Counted from the stretch's first letter, positions 33,764-43,545 are shown. The stretch is 64,000 bases of DNA from JAPPKS01 sp963667895 (GCA_965223985.1 OZ245030.1:1860001-1924000), one strand, 5' to 3'. Notes: generated by a model from the sequence alone, not told the origin. Program-made: numbers and translations.

Positions 33764-34696
33764 GTGATAAAGGTTTGTTCGATAATGGACCCGGCATTCC
33801 GTTTTGTCGTTAGGCGACTCAAGAGTTTTTTCAAGCACGCCCCCGATTTCATTTCTCGCACTACAGACCCTAATGAAGCAGATATTTTCTTGACGCACAT
33901 GTCTTGTAGTGGTGAGTCGGGGAATGCGCATTTTAATTTCCCGACCTCCCACGACGTTTTTTTCCATAACCGTGCAGAATGGACAAGACTCCTTATTGAA
34001 GTTGAAAAGAAGCCGTGCATTTTTCTTACAGAAGGTCGAATAGCAGAATGGCCGAGTTGGCTACGAGAATTTGACTTGGTTTACAAACTTCCGGATTGTC
34101 CGCCCCACCAGAATTTGTTGCGATCAATGGGTTTGATGTGCGAGATTATTGATGAAGTTGATTTTTATCTAAAGAAAATCTCAGGCCCGCGGAAATATCA
34201 GGTTGCAATGATGAACACCCACGAACACATTCGATTAGTTGCGAAATATACAGAACGATTGATTGTTCTCGGAACCAATGACCCTGGCGAAATCCACGAC
34301 TTCAACTCTCTGGATATACCAGCTAAAAAGGTGGCTTGCATGTACATCCCACCGGAACAACCAGAGAAAATGAGGAATATCTTAAATCAGACCGAGTTTG
34401 TTATAAGTTGCCCAATTCCCGGTTCAAAAGAGTCAATCGGGTTTGAGGCGCTGGCAATAGAGGGCATGTTTTGCGGAGCTCAGCCGGTCTATACTGATCC
34501 TTGCGGGCACTATAAGCAACTTCATGAAGGTCTAAACATCACATTTCTCGACAGTGACAGAATCGAACACTCAATTCAGCAACTTATTGCCGACGGCCCC
34601 CAACTAACGCAATCGGACATTGATGCCGGCATTCAGAGATGGGGATGCGCTAAGCGGATTCCTGCGTTTTGGGAGGAGGTGAGGACCAAACTCTGA
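33764..34696 (+). CDS. GT-B-like hypothetical protein
   Basis: 310 residues from a GTG start; GGAGG nine bases upstream supports it, and an ATG five bases earlier is in another frame and stops at once. The C-terminal half resembles the nucleotide-sugar-binding lobe of GT-B glycosyltransferases: VISCPIPGSKESIGFEALAIEG followed by YTDPCGHYKQL. The N-terminal half contains DIFLTHMSCSG and FLTEGRIAEWPSW, not assigned. No signal peptide. It could modify a sugar or a nucleotide-like molecule, but the fold assignment itself is tentative and no family is claimed. It lies among unrelated island genes after a repeat. Confidence 0.6.
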   Translation: MIKVCSIMDPAFRFVVRRLKSFFKHAPDFISRTTDPNEADIFLTHMSCSGESGNAHFNFPTSHDVFFHNRAEWTRLLIEVEKKPCIFLTEGRIAEWPSWLREFDLVYKLPDCPPHQNLLRSMGLMCEIIDEVDFYLKKISGPRKYQVAMMNTHEHIRLVAKYTERLIVLGTNDPGEIHDFNSLDIPAKKVACMYIPPEQPEKMRNILNQTEFVISCPIPGSKESIGFEALAIEGMFCGAQPVYTDPCGHYKQLHEGLNITFLDSDRIEHSIQQLIADGPQLTQSDIDAGIQRWGCAKRIPAFWEEVRTKL

Positions 34697-34986
34697 TGAT
34701 AGCCGTAGTTCGAAACGTCTGAATAGTTTGCGCAACGGGTAAGGACCACATAGCAAATCAATCATGGTGTGCACTTTATGGATTAATCTATAGGTTTGCA
34801 TTTGGCTAACATTGGAGCAGTGGCAAATTAGTTCAGGCTTAATTCACTTTGGCAAGCGAGTGCAGATGTATCTTACTTCCGCTTAAGCTTTTCTATCTCT
34901 TACTCAATACTCACATTGGTTCTCCAAAAACTATGTTCATATAACCTACACAACTGGAGCATTTGGGCCCTTATCAAAAGCAAATT

Positions 34987-35556
34987 ATGATTACAGAATT
35001 GAATTCAGTCCAGTGGACTCCATATCGCCCCGGCAAAAAAGCCGGTAAATTATGTTATTATATTTGCGCTAAGAGTTCGTATCTTCCGGTGCGTGATGCT
35101 CTTGGTGAATGTCATGATACATGCAAATCAGAACCCAATTACGAAACGGAAACCTACAATTTTTGTGCGCCATGTAACCAAGACCATCTCCCCTCTACGG
35201 TCCGAGATGGTCTATCGCATCTCCTGTTTGTTACGAGGTACAAAGGCACGAAGTGTGCGTACGTTAATAGGTATTTTATCGTCGGCTACTACGAACTAGG
35301 GTGGACCGCCAAAATTCACGGCCGCACCGCAGTGCGAGCCAAAAGCCTCTGTTTTGTACCGATTGAGCACGCCTACGAAATTACAGACGAACGCTGGCAA
35401 CGTATCAATGTATACGGAGAGACGCAGAGCCTGAAAAATTTGCGGCGGGCAAGGCAGTGTGTCAACGCACATCTGCTGCATGAAATTGTGCGACATCTTG
35501 ACGGAAACAATTGCGTGGCTGAATATGTATCCGAAATTGCACGAATAACGTCATAG
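34987..35556 (+). CDS. Unrecognised Cys-rich protein of about 190 residues
   Basis: Start uncertain: the ATG at 34987 has no clear ribosome binding site, and a TTG at 34963 with GGAG close before it is the alternative. Cysteines occur in the N-terminal part (LCYYICAKSS, GECHDTCKSE, NFCAPCNQD) and could bind metal through CxxxC and CxxC pairs. A later stretch, NRYFIVGYYELGW, has the alternating hydrophobic pattern of a beta barrel and vaguely recalls domains associated with nucleotide-modification loci. No known family recognised. It is the gene just upstream of the first beta-repeat protein, which has its own promoter. Confidence 0.6.
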   Translation: MITELNSVQWTPYRPGKKAGKLCYYICAKSSYLPVRDALGECHDTCKSEPNYETETYNFCAPCNQDHLPSTVRDGLSHLLFVTRYKGTKCAYVNRYFIVGYYELGWTAKIHGRTAVRAKSLCFVPIEHAYEITDERWQRINVYGETQSLKNLRRARQCVNAHLLHEIVRHLDGNNCVAEYVSEIARITS

Positions 35557-35738
35557 AAGAACGATTAAGGATATCGCAAAAAGCGTGTTTTTATTACTAT
35601 CGTCGCTCCGATAATCCTTTATCGAAAACATAGCCTGAACGTACGCAATTACATTCAATCCATTAATTCAGGTCGCAGGCGTTTTGCCCAACATCTTTAT
35701 AAATCGCAATTAGTAGTTTTGCGGCTAATCCCAAAGAC

Positions 35739-35768
35739 TTGACAAGTCAAATTTTGTTATGATATTAT
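35739..35768 (+). promoter_or_regulatory. Promoter upstream of the first beta-repeat gene
   Basis: A perfect TTGACA (35739-35744) and TATTAT (35763-35768) with an 18-base spacer, the same form as the rpmH promoter. It gives a leader of about 105 bases before the gene at 35881. The remaining part of the 320-base gap (35557-35880) shows nothing else. Confidence 0.65.
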
Positions 35769-35880
35769 CTGTTATATTATGGAAGATGCAAGGGGTTGGC
35801 TCAATAAAGTAGCCATAATTGCAGTGGACAAACTAACCTAGATGATGAAATGCGTATCAACAGAAAGGGGTGGTTTTGAT

Positions 35881-36174
35881 ATGAAAGCCAAATTTTTAGG
35901 AGATGATACAGAGGTTGGCGATATAGTAGAGGTTACTAACGGAGACGGCAAGGGAACTGTAGTAATAACGATAAATGATGATGATAGTCGAGAGATTTGG
36001 ATTACTGGTCAAACGAACAAAGGGGATTTTAGAGTGTTCACGGATTCAGATGGCAAGCTAGATAAAATACAGGTGACTGGCGATTACGGCACAAGTGATA
36101 AAACAGAATACCGCCACCAGCCTAATGGACATCTATCAGGTCCGACGGTTGTTTCGTCCGGAATGCAAAGGTAA
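35881..36174 (+). CDS. Beta-repeat protein 1 (unrecognised)
   Basis: 97 residues from the ATG at 35881. The protein is Asp/Gly-rich with a repeated pattern of short beta strands: GTVVITINDDDSREIWITG then KGDFRVFTDSDGKLDKIQVTG. This is the same G-x-I/F-x-hydrophobic...D-x-D-G...I-x-I-T-G unit seen three times in the protein at 37443 and once or twice in that at 46880. Such spacing suggests a stacked beta-sheet or solenoid. It has no signal peptide. The gene precedes the ParB-like gene at 36535, so one ParB-like gene is flanked by two members of this repeat family. Function unknown. Confidence 0.65.
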   Translation: MKAKFLGDDTEVGDIVEVTNGDGKGTVVITINDDDSREIWITGQTNKGDFRVFTDSDGKLDKIQVTGDYGTSDKTEYRHQPNGHLSGPTVVSSGMQR

Positions 36175-36534
36175 TCTTGTATTTCTAAATAAATCAATTC
36201 CTTATGGCTTGCGTTATGTTCGGATGATCGCCTATGTGCTGCCCATTTGTCAAGAGAAAAATAAAGTTTAATTAGGAATTTAGCCAAAAACTACTAATTG
36301 CGTTATAAATTTACCGCAATGGCATGAGTGTTTGGTCGCCCTTGCAATCAAGAAATCCGTATCGATTGCCCAATCAATGTCGCTTAACACCAGTTTAATA
36401 AATGTGAGGTCGTCTTCGACAGTACTATTCACCGGCAATCGGCTTGCGTCTGCGGCGAATTTGAAGGATCGAACAGAGACTTTGCCGCTTGCATTTTGAT
36501 TTTGCCCTTACCTATAACAAAACCCCAGAAAACA
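36175..36534. other. Intergenic gap, nothing recognised
   Basis: About 360 bases between beta-repeat protein 1 and the ParB-like gene. I see no repeat copy, hairpin terminator, RNA gene or convincing promoter in it. Confidence 0.4.
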
Positions 36535-37269
36535 ATGTCAAAAAATTCATTATTGGAAAACGCTAACAACATACTTTCTGCGCATGATGAGTATGCCCGA
36601 GTTCGAAAGTGCGTTGCGCACGCGAAATGCTATTTTGGAGTGATAGATGACAGGGACATTTTCCTAAATAAGTTGGTTTTTTTTGGTCCGCCAGGCCGTT
36701 GGAAAACACACGACAAGTACCCGACCAAATCGGGTGTAATCTACCAGAAAATAGCTCCTGAGGGCGAATCAGCTTCTCTGAGATGCGTTACTAATCGGAT
36801 ACAAGCCCTTTATCCCGGCAAAACTGCAGCGCAATGTTTACAGTCGTTACGACAGGACACAGACGAATGGTTTGCGGATTTGCTACACCTCTACGTGCAT
36901 TTTGATGTGCGTATATTCTCGCCCCTGTGGGTAACTAGCCTAAGGCAGATTCACCACAAGGGGTCTGCCAGCGGCGATTCTAGCTGGAAGGATAAGATGT
37001 ACCTTGTGGATGGTAACCACCGAGCATTAGTCTATGCTATACGCCTACTTGCCGATAACGATGAGTTTACACCTGTTCCCCTACTGTGGTGCAAGTCTTG
37101 GGATCACATTTTGCCTTGGGCGGACCGGGTACAGCCTGAAGAAACCGACCGTCACATGCCCTCTAAGGAATTGGCAAAGTATTTTGACCGCGCTAAAGTA
37201 AAGCATTACCTTGACAACTTCAATTATCTAAATGAAACGGATAAGCTAACTGAGAATAGCCTTAGCTAA
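36535..37269 (+). CDS. ParB-like DGNHR-motif protein A (unrecognised)
   Basis: 244 residues from the ATG at 36535. It shares a motif series with the gene at 46128: GPP near residue 52, then DGNHRALVYA (159-168), PV and SWD (188-190), with similar spacing. DGxHR followed by a helix is the core of the ParB/sulfiredoxin-like fold, where the motif binds CTP, ATP or other nucleotides and in some members gives nuclease or kinase activity. Apart from this motif I recognise no family. The repeat-protein gene at 37443 follows after 173 bases; the same two-gene order is seen at 46128-47245. Role unknown; a nucleotide-dependent enzyme is inferred. Confidence 0.65.
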   Translation: MSKNSLLENANNILSAHDEYARVRKCVAHAKCYFGVIDDRDIFLNKLVFFGPPGRWKTHDKYPTKSGVIYQKIAPEGESASLRCVTNRIQALYPGKTAAQCLQSLRQDTDEWFADLLHLYVHFDVRIFSPLWVTSLRQIHHKGSASGDSSWKDKMYLVDGNHRALVYAIRLLADNDEFTPVPLLWCKSWDHILPWADRVQPEETDRHMPSKELAKYFDRAKVKHYLDNFNYLNETDKLTENSLS

Positions 37270-37328
37270 CAAATGTCACCGTCTAAAGCCGAATTTGGAG
37301 TTGAAAATCCAATCCATACCAACTTTAT

Positions 37329-37358
37329 TTGAATTCCGCTACATCGCCCTGCTATACT
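37329..37358 (+). promoter_or_regulatory. Promoter of beta-repeat protein 2
   Basis: TTGAAT (37329-37334) and TATACT (37353-37358) with an 18-base spacer, about 85 bases upstream of the gene at 37443. It would let the repeat protein be made independently of the ParB-like gene before it. Confidence 0.5.
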
Positions 37359-37442
37359 ATTTCTAGTGAAGGTTCGCGACGAAGTTGCGGCTTTAAGAAG
37401 CGGAACTAATGTTTAAACAGCATAAATGAACGGAGTATTATC

Positions 37443-37901
37443 ATGGACAAGAAAAATTTAGACGAGATTGTGGAGGCTGTGCTAGCTGCCCTCCAAAACA
37501 AAGAGATTAAGTGCCGTAGCTTAGTAGTAACGGATGGCATTCACGGTGGTATTACCTTATCTGCTGAGAGCGATGAATCCGAGACCGATTCCGAATATAA
37601 AACTGATTATAAAATACGTATGGCCGGTGAAGACAACAAAGGTGAAATTGTTTTATCTGTCGATAAAGATGGCAACCGATCGGTTCATATTGACGCCGAA
37701 GAGAAAATGGGACGAATTCAGTTGTCCGCCAATAAAAAAGGCGAACGGTCAATCAGTATCACCGGTGAAGACAACAAGGGCAGCATTTGTTTACGCATTG
37801 ATAAAGACGGTGTTAAGACTATAACAACAACGGACAGCAGTGGTAACCACCTGGCATACCGAATTGATGACAACACGTTTCATGGTCTCACTCCCGAATA
37901 A
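37443..37901 (+). CDS. Beta-repeat protein 2 (unrecognised)
   Basis: 152 residues; the ATG has CGGAG 8 bases upstream. An N-terminal helix (MDKKNLDEIVEAVLAALQNK) is followed by three tandem units of 23-24 residues at 60-83, 84-106 and 107-129, of which the first and third share GEDNKG...DKDG. The segment CRSLVVTDG...GGITLSA (24-41) matches CNARYLVIDN...GRRIEANF in the protein at 46880, so these are true homologues, not only similar repeats. Predicted to form stacked beta strands with Asp/Gly turns. Cytosolic, acidic, no enzymatic motif. It follows ParB-like protein A. Confidence 0.7.
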   Translation: MDKKNLDEIVEAVLAALQNKEIKCRSLVVTDGIHGGITLSAESDESETDSEYKTDYKIRMAGEDNKGEIVLSVDKDGNRSVHIDAEEKMGRIQLSANKKGERSISITGEDNKGSICLRIDKDGVKTITTTDSSGNHLAYRIDDNTFHGLTPE

Positions 37902-37905
37902 TCTT

Positions 37906-37975
37906 AGTAGGTTGGATTGAATACAGCGAAACCCAACCCCAATCAACGTGTTAATCATTGGAGTTGCGTTTCGCT
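37906..37975 (+). repeat. Island palindromic repeat, short form
   Basis: TAGTAGGTTGGATTGAATAC then AGCGAAACCCAAC, followed by GTTGCGTTTCGCT, an inverted copy of AGCGAAAC. It starts 5 bases after the stop codon of the repeat protein and could also end its transcript. Confidence 0.7.
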
Positions 37976-38111
37976 AGATTTGTGAAGTTGCATGCAGAAT
38001 CGAATCTCGTATCCAATGTGTATTGCGGTTAGGTTTCGTGGCGGCCGTTCAAACAAACCGACGCGTTGAGTTAATTGATAAACCGTAGCGGGATTTCACA
38101 GATTCTTCATT

Positions 38112-38630
38112 TCATTGTCTATACGAGCGCGGAGTAGATTCACTCTTCAAACGCGATGGATGTTTAGGAGTGCCGTCAGCGTTTACGCCTAACGCATGAA
38201 CGACTATACCACTGGAACGCAGGATATCAAGGACGAAATTGTCGCGGACTAACCCTTTCCTCTTCCTACCCCAACCGGCTACAAACAATGCTGCCTCCTC
38301 GGCGTTCTTCAAAATGTATTTATCGTTGCTCTCGCCCACAGGATCCGGACATTTCAACAACTCCGCTGGATCAGTTGCACGATAGGCATACAGATTGACC
38401 ACGACAAGACGGGAGTATCCCCAATTCTGAGCAAAGCCAACGCATCGCCTGATAGTTGGATCGTCTTCCACTGCATCAGCGGTCGAGGGATTTAATAGAC
38501 AGAAAACGACCTGTCCCTCTTTAACAGTGTTCGGTCCAAGTTCCGCCGTAGACCATTCCCGGATAAGCTCGTATCGGTACTTCCCACAATCAGAAAGCTT
38601 TGCAGATCGATTCGTGTATGTAATGCTCAT
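38112..38630 (-). CDS. DUF1643 family protein
   Basis: 172 residues from the ATG at 38628-38630; twelve extra codons upstream are possible. The DUF1643 signature is clear: LNPSTADAVEDDPTIRRCVG, FAQNWGYSRLVVVNLYAYRATDP, and DPVGESND, with KHP near the C-terminus. The biochemical function of the family is not established. The tail after KHP (SRLKSESTPRSYRQ) lacks the usual LYL pattern, so a late frameshift is possible. It lies 79 bases after the end of the large restriction enzyme gene on the same strand and may be co-transcribed with it. Confidence 0.88.
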   Translation of the reverse strand: MSITYTNRSAKLSDCGKYRYELIREWSTAELGPNTVKEGQVVFCLLNPSTADAVEDDPTIRRCVGFAQNWGYSRLVVVNLYAYRATDPAELLKCPDPVGESNDKYILKNAEEAALFVAGWGRKRKGLVRDNFVLDILRSSGIVVHALGVNADGTPKHPSRLKSESTPRSYRQ

Positions 38631-38745
38631 AGGAATTGCTTTCTTCTCCGGTTTGTAGTAGCGCAATTCATTGCGCGTCCAACCATGATGTACCGTCGCA
38701 ACTTTGAAACGGTTTCATTAAACGGTGCCGAAAGGTAACTTGCTC

Positions 38746-41700
38746 CTACGTGTCATCCGTTATCTGGGAAGGCAGGCTTTCGATAATCCGAGTTGATTCG
38801 ACGCTTACGTGGACGATGCGCTTGATTGCGGCGACGAGATCGCGGGGGTCTGCAAACCAACCGTTCGCGTCGTTGACGATGCCGCTTTCTTTGTCGCGCT
38901 TGATTTTGTAGCGGTCAATGTACCATTCCAGCGGCGTTCTGCCGTTCACAACGTACCGATGCGCTGGCTCCGGAATGCCGGTCAAGCGCACATGCTCGTT
39001 GATTTTGAGCGTTGTTTTCGTATCATCCGCGAAACGCATCGCTTTCTCTGTTAGGCGAAAATGGTGCGGTTGCGGTTCACCCTTGTGTGCGAATACGAAC
39101 TCCAGCGGATACTGTTCACACCTCTCGTAGCCGAGGTGGAGCTCAGCAAGTACACTGCCCGCTTTCGCAAAGGAATAGAAATCCGGTGCGAATGGGATGC
39201 GCGGTATCATTTTCGATAAATCGTTTGCAAACTCTTCCCGGTAGCTCTGCGCATGTAGAATGCCATAGACATAATCGAAAATTGCATCCTTCGTAATTTC
39301 CTCGTTGTGGTAATGTTCACGGAAAACCCCCACCGCCGTGTCCGAAATATTATCAATACGCCCCGATGCCTCGTTCATACCTTCGAACGTGTCAGTGCTG
39401 TCTCGTGTATCTGCCGGCTTTGGATAGTGATATCGTGGGAAGCACTGTGCGCCTTGCTTAAAATTCCGATCGGGAATCGTATCCGTCATTAGAGCAGAAA
39501 ACGGTTTTTTCGCTCCGATCGTTGGAATGCAGATAACGCGGTTTTCGCTAGAATTATCTGGGAAAATCCGATCCATCTGGAACTTGTTCTGTATGAAGGT
39601 ATAGTCAGCATAACAATAAGTCTCCGCAAATGGCCGGTATGCAACTTTCCGGATACAGTCCTCCGTGAATTTGGGCTTTACTCTTCGCTCCAGTTTCTTC
39701 ATAAGTGAACCATTCCACTTTACATGTAAAGTGTGACGACGGGCCGCCGCATCTGCTGTGAGTTGCGCATTCTCCTCTATTTCGAAAAGCGCGGCCAGGT
39801 AGTCCTCCGTCATTCGGCGTGCGCTTTCGGCACACGCATCGCGTGAAAAGTTGTAAATATATGCATCTCTTGTTGTTTCCAATCCTTGAGAATACAGTCC
39901 AAATATCGCATCGTCCGCCTTGCCTGCCCTGGTGTCATCCGAACCTAGTCGGTAAAATTTGGAAAACACTTCACTGCGCTGTTCTACCCAGTCGTAGTGT
40001 TTATTGGGGACGATTGACTGCCAATCGCTGAATCCTGAGACGGACCGAGCTTCTTTCAGCGCCTCCAACTTCGGTTCCCGACTGAGGTAATCGCCGATGT
40101 CCCGGTAGTGAATGCGGCAGCCATTGTACACGGATTTCGGATTCTTCACCAGAACCGTGATAGCCACTGGCGCCCTTGACCCCGAGCCGAACACTTTGCC
40201 CCCTTCGCGGCGCGACAGTTCCCCCTGAGTGCGTTGATTTCCCCGCAGGTGGAGCACGTAGATTGAACTGAACTCCTCTGCCAAACACGCCCGTATTCCT
40301 GCATCAACATTCGCGTCAATCCACGAACCGTTTGTAACAAAGGCTATGATGCCCAGTCCTTTAATTCTGTCCGATGCCCATCGGATCGCCATCTTGTATG
40401 TGTCGTAAAGGTTATTTTTATTCTTTGCTGTAGAGTATTCAGCAAAGGTTTCCCGTATACGTGCTTCAAGTGCAGGATAGTCAACGTTCGGGTTGTCATC
40501 CGCCGCGCTCCTCTGCCCTGCCGACCAAGGCGGGTTACCAACGATGACCTGAATGGGAAGTTTTTGTTGACGCTCGGCGCGTGCATTGTTGTCCGGCATC
40601 CACGCCCTTCCGAACAGAGTGGGATTCCCCCCTTTTTTGTTTAGATTAAACGTGTCCGTCAACACGATGCCGTTGAACGGTTCGTAGTCGCTATCCTCTC
40701 CGCGTCGTCCGCGGTACGCCTCCTCTATATTGACCGCCGCAATATAGTAGGCGAGCAGCACAATCTCGTTAGCGTGCAGTTCCTCCCGGTACTTACGTTC
40801 AAGATCGCCATCTTGGATAAGGTCGGATTGAAGCAATCTGGAAAGAAACACGCCGGCGCCGGCAAACGGATCGAGTAGGTGCACCCCTTCGTCGCTCAGA
40901 TTTCTGCCGAACTCCTGGCGCAATACCTCATCGGCGCTGTGCAAGATGAAATCCACCACCTCAACCGGCGTGTACACGATTCCCAGCCGCACGGCATCTT
41001 TCTTCAACGCGTTGGCGAAGAACTTCTCATAAAGCTCCACTAGTACCTTTTGACGTCCTTCGCTGTTGTCAATGCCGCGTGCTCGCATCCGCACGCTATC
41101 ATAGAATCCCCCCAAATCTCGCGTTTCGTCCTCAAGTCCGAACTCTCCGAAATCCTTCCGCAGATTGTCCAGTGCAATCGCCACCGGGTTGCCGGATGCG
41201 AAGTTGTAATTCTCGAACATCGCCTCAAATACCGGTCGCGTCAGGATGTGCTGCGCCATCATCTCAATGGCGTCTTCCCGAGTGATTGAGATGTTTATCG
41301 TTTCTTTGAGTTCCGCATGGAAGTTGTCGAACCAATCGCCCAGTGCGCTGTTTTTTGGATTGGCGAGTAGGTTGTTAATGCGGACGACGACTCGCTTGAA
41401 AATATCCGCCACATCCTTCGCCCAACTCTCCCAGTATCTCCGATCGCCGCACTTCTCCACAATCTTTGCGAAAATATCTTGTGCCGGAATCTCCACCGGT
41501 CCAAACGGAATCACCCGTTGCCGTTCTTCCTCATCATCGTCTCCTCCAAATCCGAAGATGATTGTCTCGCCGGGATTGTTGTTGAGATCGATTTTGTTTA
41601 TCTCGGCGTCCAGCCTGTCGTCGTGGGAGCGCAGAGCACGGAGCACACTCCACACCGCGGCGAAGCGTTCATTGTTGTTTAGAGCATCAGCCGGATCCGT

Positions 41701-43545
41701 GCCGGGCGGAATTGCAACGGGCAGTATAATATAGCCGTAGTCCTTGCCTTCAGCTTTACGCATCACCCTCCCCACCGCTTGCACGATGTCCACATGCGAG
41801 TTCTTCGGTGTCATGAATAACACGGCGTCAAGTGCCGGCACGTCAATCCCTTCGGAGAGGCAGCGTGCATTTGAGAGGATGCGGCACACGCCCTCACTGT
41901 CCCCTTTCAGCCACTCAATCCGGTTTTTTCGAACGAATGCGTTGTGCTTCCCGTCCACATGCTCCGTTTCGCACGCAAAATTGGCAGTACGCTTATCTTC
42001 GGGCATATGTGCAATTGCACTCTCGACGACTCCGTTCCAATGCTCCACGAGTCGCTTTGAGTTGCGGATGGTGTTGTTAAACGCGATGGCGCGTGTTAAC
42101 GGCTTGCCTGTGGCGCCCTCCCTCGACTTTCCTTCAGGGTTTTGCAGCGCTCGCCAGCAACCAATAATCTTCGTCGCATCGGTGATGTTTATCTCGCTCC
42201 CTCCAGCCCCGATATACCCCTGCAGCGTCGCATCTGAGTCCGGTTCGTACATCGTGAGGATTACGACTTTGTAGTCGGAGAGCAGATTCCGCTCAACCGC
42301 CCTAGAGAACGGCAGGTGGTGAAACTCCGGTCCATAGATAGCCGGGTCGTCCATAGAGAATACTTCAATGTCGTGGCGCGCCGCTTTCGCTTTTGCCCCT
42401 TCTGTGTAAAGGCGCGGGGTGGCGGTCATGTAGAGGCGCTTCTTTGCACGAATGCGGTCGGCGTTGTGCACCAATACGAATGGGGATGTCTTGTCGTCCG
42501 GCGATTCAATGCCGGTGGTTCGATGCGCCTCGTCGCACAGAATGAGGTCAAACGCTGGCGCCCCTTCAGCCTGCGCCTGTTCTACCAGCGGTAACGAATG
42601 ATACGTGCAGAATACCACTGTCATCCCCTCGTCGTCTGTTTCCTGCAGCACCTCCGAAATCTTTGAAGGATTGGTCGTCACCGGTATCTCCAGCTCCTGA
42701 ATCGGCACGTCCTCGGTGTTCTTTCCCGTACTCTCATCCGAGCAGATTCCGATATACCGGTGCGTCACGCCCTGCTGCTCCGCCCATTCACGCATCGCTT
42801 GCGAAAACAGCCCGATGGACGGAACGAGGTAGAGGACTCGTCCACCGGTACCTGCAATCCGCTCCGCTATTCCCAACGCCGCAAACGTCTTTCCAGTGCC
42901 GCACGCCATAATCAATTTGCCCCGATCGAATTCATTGAATCCGTTGACAACATCATCGAATGCCTCAACTTGATGGGGGCGCAGACTGAACAGGTCTTGT
43001 CGATAGTCGAGTTGTTCCGGTTGCTGCTGCTTCAGGTTGGGCCAGTCGATTGGTCGGCTAGCGAGATGACCGTAGCCGATAACTTGAAAATCGGAACCCA
43101 ACGGCTTGATGGTTCTATGCACGTTGGGACCCAGTTCGCCGCCGGTATGGACGAGGATTCGCCTCGCGAACCACTTACTCGCCGAAGCGGAGATGAATGA
43201 ATCGATCTGGGGCTTTGTAACCCGCGTGTCCTCCGCGTAGCATTTGCACTGAATCGCGCAGTATTCGCCGCTACTCTCTCGTGCCACCAAATCTATTCCG
43301 ATGTCGGTTGCGTCGAAATCCGTACGCCCAGCCGCCCATTCCTTCCAGAGCCAAACATCGCTGAACCGCTCCTTGTAGAGCGGATCGACACGAAGATACC
43401 TCTTTATTAGTCGCTCAAACTCATTGCCGACTCGATATTGGGAAGAAGCTTCATCTCGAAGAAAATTAATGACTCCCCGCAATCCGGTGTCCGTTTCGCT
43501 ACTTGCCGCTTCTAAGCCGAGGTAAAGTTGAGGTGTTTCTGCCAT
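38746..43545 (-). CDS. Type ISP restriction-modification enzyme (LlaGI/LlaBIII-like)
   Basis: 1599 residues, the usual size of single-polypeptide translocating restriction enzymes. Order of domains: Mrr-like PD-(D/E)xK nuclease with Asp85 and Gln99-x-Lys101 (DIGIDLVA, AIQCKCY); SF2 helicase motor with Walker A ACGTGKT (214-220), DEAH (338-341), TAT (374-376) and the Q-x-x-GR motif near 589; N6-adenine methyltransferase with GIVYTP (855-860), DPFAGAGVF (892-900) and NPPW (1004-1007); and a C-terminal target-recognition region to 1599. Such enzymes protect against phage by translocating from an unmethylated site and cutting when two meet. All motifs look intact. Confidence 0.93.
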   Translation of the reverse strand: MAETPQLYLGLEAASSETDTGLRGVINFLRDEASSQYRVGNEFERLIKRYLRVDPLYKERFSDVWLWKEWAAGRTDFDATDIGIDLVARESSGEYCAIQCKCYAEDTRVTKPQIDSFISASASKWFARRILVHTGGELGPNVHRTIKPLGSDFQVIGYGHLASRPIDWPNLKQQQPEQLDYRQDLFSLRPHQVEAFDDVVNGFNEFDRGKLIMACGTGKTFAALGIAERIAGTGGRVLYLVPSIGLFSQAMREWAEQQGVTHRYIGICSDESTGKNTEDVPIQELEIPVTTNPSKISEVLQETDDEGMTVVFCTYHSLPLVEQAQAEGAPAFDLILCDEAHRTTGIESPDDKTSPFVLVHNADRIRAKKRLYMTATPRLYTEGAKAKAARHDIEVFSMDDPAIYGPEFHHLPFSRAVERNLLSDYKVVILTMYEPDSDATLQGYIGAGGSEINITDATKIIGCWRALQNPEGKSREGATGKPLTRAIAFNNTIRNSKRLVEHWNGVVESAIAHMPEDKRTANFACETEHVDGKHNAFVRKNRIEWLKGDSEGVCRILSNARCLSEGIDVPALDAVLFMTPKNSHVDIVQAVGRVMRKAEGKDYGYIILPVAIPPGTDPADALNNNERFAAVWSVLRALRSHDDRLDAEINKIDLNNNPGETIIFGFGGDDDEEERQRVIPFGPVEIPAQDIFAKIVEKCGDRRYWESWAKDVADIFKRVVVRINNLLANPKNSALGDWFDNFHAELKETINISITREDAIEMMAQHILTRPVFEAMFENYNFASGNPVAIALDNLRKDFGEFGLEDETRDLGGFYDSVRMRARGIDNSEGRQKVLVELYEKFFANALKKDAVRLGIVYTPVEVVDFILHSADEVLRQEFGRNLSDEGVHLLDPFAGAGVFLSRLLQSDLIQDGDLERKYREELHANEIVLLAYYIAAVNIEEAYRGRRGEDSDYEPFNGIVLTDTFNLNKKGGNPTLFGRAWMPDNNARAERQQKLPIQVIVGNPPWSAGQRSAADDNPNVDYPALEARIRETFAEYSTAKNKNNLYDTYKMAIRWASDRIKGLGIIAFVTNGSWIDANVDAGIRACLAEEFSSIYVLHLRGNQRTQGELSRREGGKVFGSGSRAPVAITVLVKNPKSVYNGCRIHYRDIGDYLSREPKLEALKEARSVSGFSDWQSIVPNKHYDWVEQRSEVFSKFYRLGSDDTRAGKADDAIFGLYSQGLETTRDAYIYNFSRDACAESARRMTEDYLAALFEIEENAQLTADAAARRHTLHVKWNGSLMKKLERRVKPKFTEDCIRKVAYRPFAETYCYADYTFIQNKFQMDRIFPDNSSENRVICIPTIGAKKPFSALMTDTIPDRNFKQGAQCFPRYHYPKPADTRDSTDTFEGMNEASGRIDNISDTAVGVFREHYHNEEITKDAIFDYVYGILHAQSYREEFANDLSKMIPRIPFAPDFYSFAKAGSVLAELHLGYERCEQYPLEFVFAHKGEPQPHHFRLTEKAMRFADDTKTTLKINEHVRLTGIPEPAHRYVVNGRTPLEWYIDRYKIKRDKESGIVNDANGWFADPRDLVAAIKRIVHVSVESTRIIESLPSQITDDT

